Translations under genes and position numbers: made by a program
Shown here: positions 61,536-64,000 of the stretch, piece by piece
Layout: every line of letters begins with the position of its first letter
How positions within the stretch are numbered: position 1 is the stretch's first letter
Notes under the pieces: generated by a model
What the model was told of the DNA's origin: nothing
Seen by the model: only the letters and a program-made list of their open reading frames with translations
Database searches by the model: none
NCBI GenBank assembly: GCA_914767715.1
Contig: OU612069.1
Span: forward strand, 9,979,387-10,043,386
Source: Membranipora membranacea
Taxonomy: Eukaryota; Bryozoa; Gymnolaemata; Cheilostomatida; Membraniporidae
Length of the DNA: 64,000 nucleotides
Direction: 5' to 3'

Positions 61536-61687
61536 CCTCTAATCAAATCCTTACTCTAATGAAACCGGTTTCAGAATGTAAGCAACAAGCAATGCTGAGC
61601 GTGTACCAGCATAACGGGGAACGCTCAGCATTGCTTGTTGCTTACATTCTGAAACCGGTTCATTTAGAGCAAGGAGTTGATTAGAGG
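61536..61687. repeat. Long near-perfect hairpin
   Basis: Left arm 61536-61602 and right arm 61620-61687 pair almost completely (inner core CAGAATGTAAGCAACAAGC with its complement, outer CCTCTAATCAA with TTGATTAGAGG). The loop is about 17 bases. It could be a MITE or a small-RNA precursor. Confidence 0.85.
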
Positions 61688-61689
61688 AC

Positions 61690-62640
61690 AAGAATCAATC
61701 CAATTATTTTACAGGGACAAGGAATAAGGTGTGCACATTACCGACAAAGTGGCATAAATAATTTCACAAATCGAGAAAACATTGTGACATGCAAATTTAT
61801 TGCTTATAGTTGGTGACCACAGTTCTCAACTCAAACATTAACTTAGATGGATGCTTGTAACTTCCATGGTCTCACCACCAACCCAATAGAACTATTCCCA
61901 TCAATAAACGCTGACTCAAAGTCAGAAATAAATTTGTCAGCAGCTGTGGTAATAAAAATGAAGAAAAAGTCACATTGTAACTCTTATATGATTGCATTTT
62001 ACAAACTGAAGACTAGTGCTCAGTGTTGTTGATGAACAGACAGCTGTATAAACATAATACTTGCAATAAACTCGAGTTTCAGCAGCGGAATGGAAAAAAA
62101 AATTCCCCGTCGACATTATAAATAAGTCTCTGTATTTTAGGTTTACATGGCACCAAGTGACATAAGAAATGTAGGAGTTACTCCTATTGGTCTCTGTCTA
62201 GGTTTGTTATAGAAATAAAAATTAAAACTTAGAAGAATCATTGTGACTGAGCTCAAATTGTAAAGTGAAAAAAAACGGATTTTGGTTGACAAATTGATGA
62301 TAATATCCAAAACAGTACTACAAACAACATTGCAAGTTCTGCCCATATACTAAGTAACCAAAATATAGTCAGTTGTCCGATCCTATTGATTTCGGAAGCT
62401 AAAAGTAGAGTTCTGGTTCCTTTATAGAGACTAATACTGAGTTCATAAATAAAGTTTGTTTAAATGATGTTCCTTTACTTGAATTGTAAAAAACTACCAT
62501 TGACAGTCTTATTTGTTTTCTTGAACGTGAGCAAGTGAAAGCCTAGCTGACCCTGCCTTCAACTCATAACTACCTAAGACATTGTAAAAGAAATCTGTCT
62601 GAATGAAAGCTGGGACGGTGCTGTTGTTGTTAGATAGATA
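61690..62640. other. Intergenic, nothing recognised
   Basis: AT-rich sequence; no supported feature. Confidence 0.35.
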
Positions 62641-62659
62641 GGGGGAATAAGGACCTAGT

Positions 62660-62835
62660 CGTCTTAGTGCATGGCCTGTTTGTATCTAGTCGTCTTAGTG
62701 CATGGCCTGTTTGTATCTAGTCGTCCTATTGCATGGCCTGTTTGTAGCTAGTCGTCTTAGTGCATGGCCTGTTTGTATCTAGTCGACTTAGTGCATGGCC
62801 TGATTGTACCTAGTCGTCCTCGTGCATGGTCTGTT
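62660..62835 (-). repeat. 31-bp minisatellite derived from a coding 3' end
   Basis: About five to six units built of TAGTCGTCTTAGTGCATGG then CCTGTTTGTATC. The first unit read on the minus strand (from about 62835 down) is the last codons and stop of the transporter gene, MHEDD then TAG. Confidence 0.88.
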
Positions 62836-64000
62836 TGTGAGATTTAACTCTTAGTCTCCCCTGCACTCCAAACTTTGTGGCTAGGAACTGAGCTATGAGC
62901 AGCATTGTCAGCATGATGCAGGTAGAACCGAAGACTGCGTACATCAGAATCATGGGGTTGTATAGTTTGAATAGAGCCGTTACAGATGTGGGTAGCAGTA
63001 GTAGACCGACACATCGACCAATCATGATCATACTCAGAATATAGTTATTTTCTGAAAAAAGCAAAATACATATATATATATATATAGGGTAAACATGCTT
63101 TGGAACGCATGACACATACATTATACAAAACCTCAGTATCATCTATGAATGGTTAGTTTGAATTATGTCAAATACCAAACGGGCAATCTCGTTTAATTTA
63201 ATTTAATTTAATTTTGCCAACCTCTTATAATTATTGGCAGACTCAATATTTAGCAGTTTGTTTTGTTAGCACCAGTAGCAAACTTCAGAATCTGATGAAT
63301 GGTCTCTATGCAAGGCTATGATATCAAAATCTGGGTTCTCCCAACTTTTTGTCTTACCTGGCAAATGTTGCGAAGCCCATGAAACTGTAGCACCGTTGAT
63401 GGTGGCGAATGATAGACCTAGAAGTACTGTAAATCCCCATAAAACACCACTGGCTTTTCCTCCCAGAGCCATCAGAAAGAAGGCAGCTACCATTGCTAGG
63501 ATCATATCTATGAGAAGTATCTTGAAAGGTGATATCAACTTGGCCACCCAGATACCTAGAAGAGATAGAAGCATAGGAAGTTAGGAACAGTCCATTGAAA
63601 TACTAGAGGGTACAAATAACCAGCAACATGTCAACTCGATGTACTTTGGTCACCACCAATTCTAGAACTCTCACACCAATCACTCATGGTTTTGCTTGGT
63701 TTATCAGAGCAATACTAGAATTTAATTTGGATGAAATGTGTCAGCGGTAATATTTTGATTAATTTGAGATTTTTTTCTGCTAATTGAAACTTTATAGTTG
63801 GCATGACTGGTTAGGATATAAGGTCAACCCAATGCAAGCCATCCTACTGTCATGAACTCTTACACTACTAAGTACCTTATAGTATAAACTTACCGTTGAG
63901 TCTGCCGAAACACATGGATGCCCAGAACAGTGAAGTCAAGTACACTCCTTTGGTTTTTGTCAATTCTAGCGGACCAAGTACTGCATAGGTAGTCAACAGG
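62810..64000 (-). CDS. Major facilitator superfamily transporter, MFSD4-like, 3' part
   Basis: Three exons (minus) are visible: 64000-63894 (continuing beyond the window), 63555-63358 and 63051-62810, both introns in phase 1. The encoded segment is the C-terminal half of a polytopic membrane protein. It has LFWASMCFGRLNG, then hydrophobic helices including ILLIDMILAMVAAFFLMAL and VLWGFTVLLGLSFATINGA, then ATVSWASQHLPG. The last exon has a conserved-looking MIMIGRCVGLLLLP and two helices, then a basic tail (RLRVKSHKQTMHEDD). The FW-x3-x-GR word and the overall order suggest the MFSD4/sodium-dependent glucose transporter-like group; the exact subfamily is less certain. Substrate not deducible. 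Confidence 0.78.

Noticed and set aside
1-64000. CRISPR arrays, operons, phage or bacterial genes
   Set aside because: The repeat arrays have no unique spacers, genes have spliceosomal introns and TATA promoters, and no bacterial families are present.

Overview
The window is eukaryotic and almost certainly from a non-vertebrate metazoan. Its genes are split by GT-AG introns with consistent phases, TATA boxes sit about 90-110 bp upstream of start codons, and the DNA is AT-rich and crowded with LINEs, MITE-like elements, tRNA-derived repeats and satellites. I cannot name the phylum from sequence alone; a sponge, cnidarian or other marine invertebrate would fit. There is no bacterial-style operon and no CRISPR array.

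Layout. 1-4430: a 5'-truncated LINE and a roughly 3 kb structure with 0.4 kb inverted arms around a decayed reverse transcriptase. 4867-12846: two CAP-superfamily (PR-1/CRISP/GAPR-1-like) secreted-protein genes on the minus strand. 13-21 kb: gene-poor tandemly duplicated DNA. 21398-35411: three more CAP genes on the plus strand. All five share one five-exon plan: signal-peptide exon, then KHN/HN-LR exon, then WA-x-RC exon, then GHFTQ exon, then GN-x-x-GQ-x-PF exon, with phases 1-0-1-2. 36231-38920: a young LINE. 40331-44727: the most notable gene, an AID/APOBEC-like cytidine deaminase (HAE-x28-PCxxC) followed by a C2H2 zinc-finger exon.

The block from the CAP terminal exon to the deaminase zinc finger (about 34757-44735) is repeated in tandem at about 47547-57695. 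A third, older fragment lies at 58105-58555. The second deaminase copy looks dead: it has a 1-bp frameshift next to the catalytic HxE, a 577-bp transposon with 8-bp target duplication inside exon 4, and a truncated zinc finger. It also carries two satellite expansions, a 21-bp intronic one and a 36-bp CAG-rich one of about 1.9 kb, where copy 1 has single units. The two copies act as filled and empty sites, so they date several insertions (a LINE, a hAT-like MITE, a palindromic MITE and the exon transposon) to after the duplication.

58-62.8 kb holds CAP relics, foldback elements and hairpins. 62810-64000 is the 3' end of a minus-strand major facilitator transporter whose stop-codon region has seeded a 31-bp minisatellite. 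Inference: the locus pairs a secreted CAP family, often linked to defence or extracellular matrix, with a recently duplicated nucleic-acid deaminase family. The adjacency may only reflect shared duplication history.
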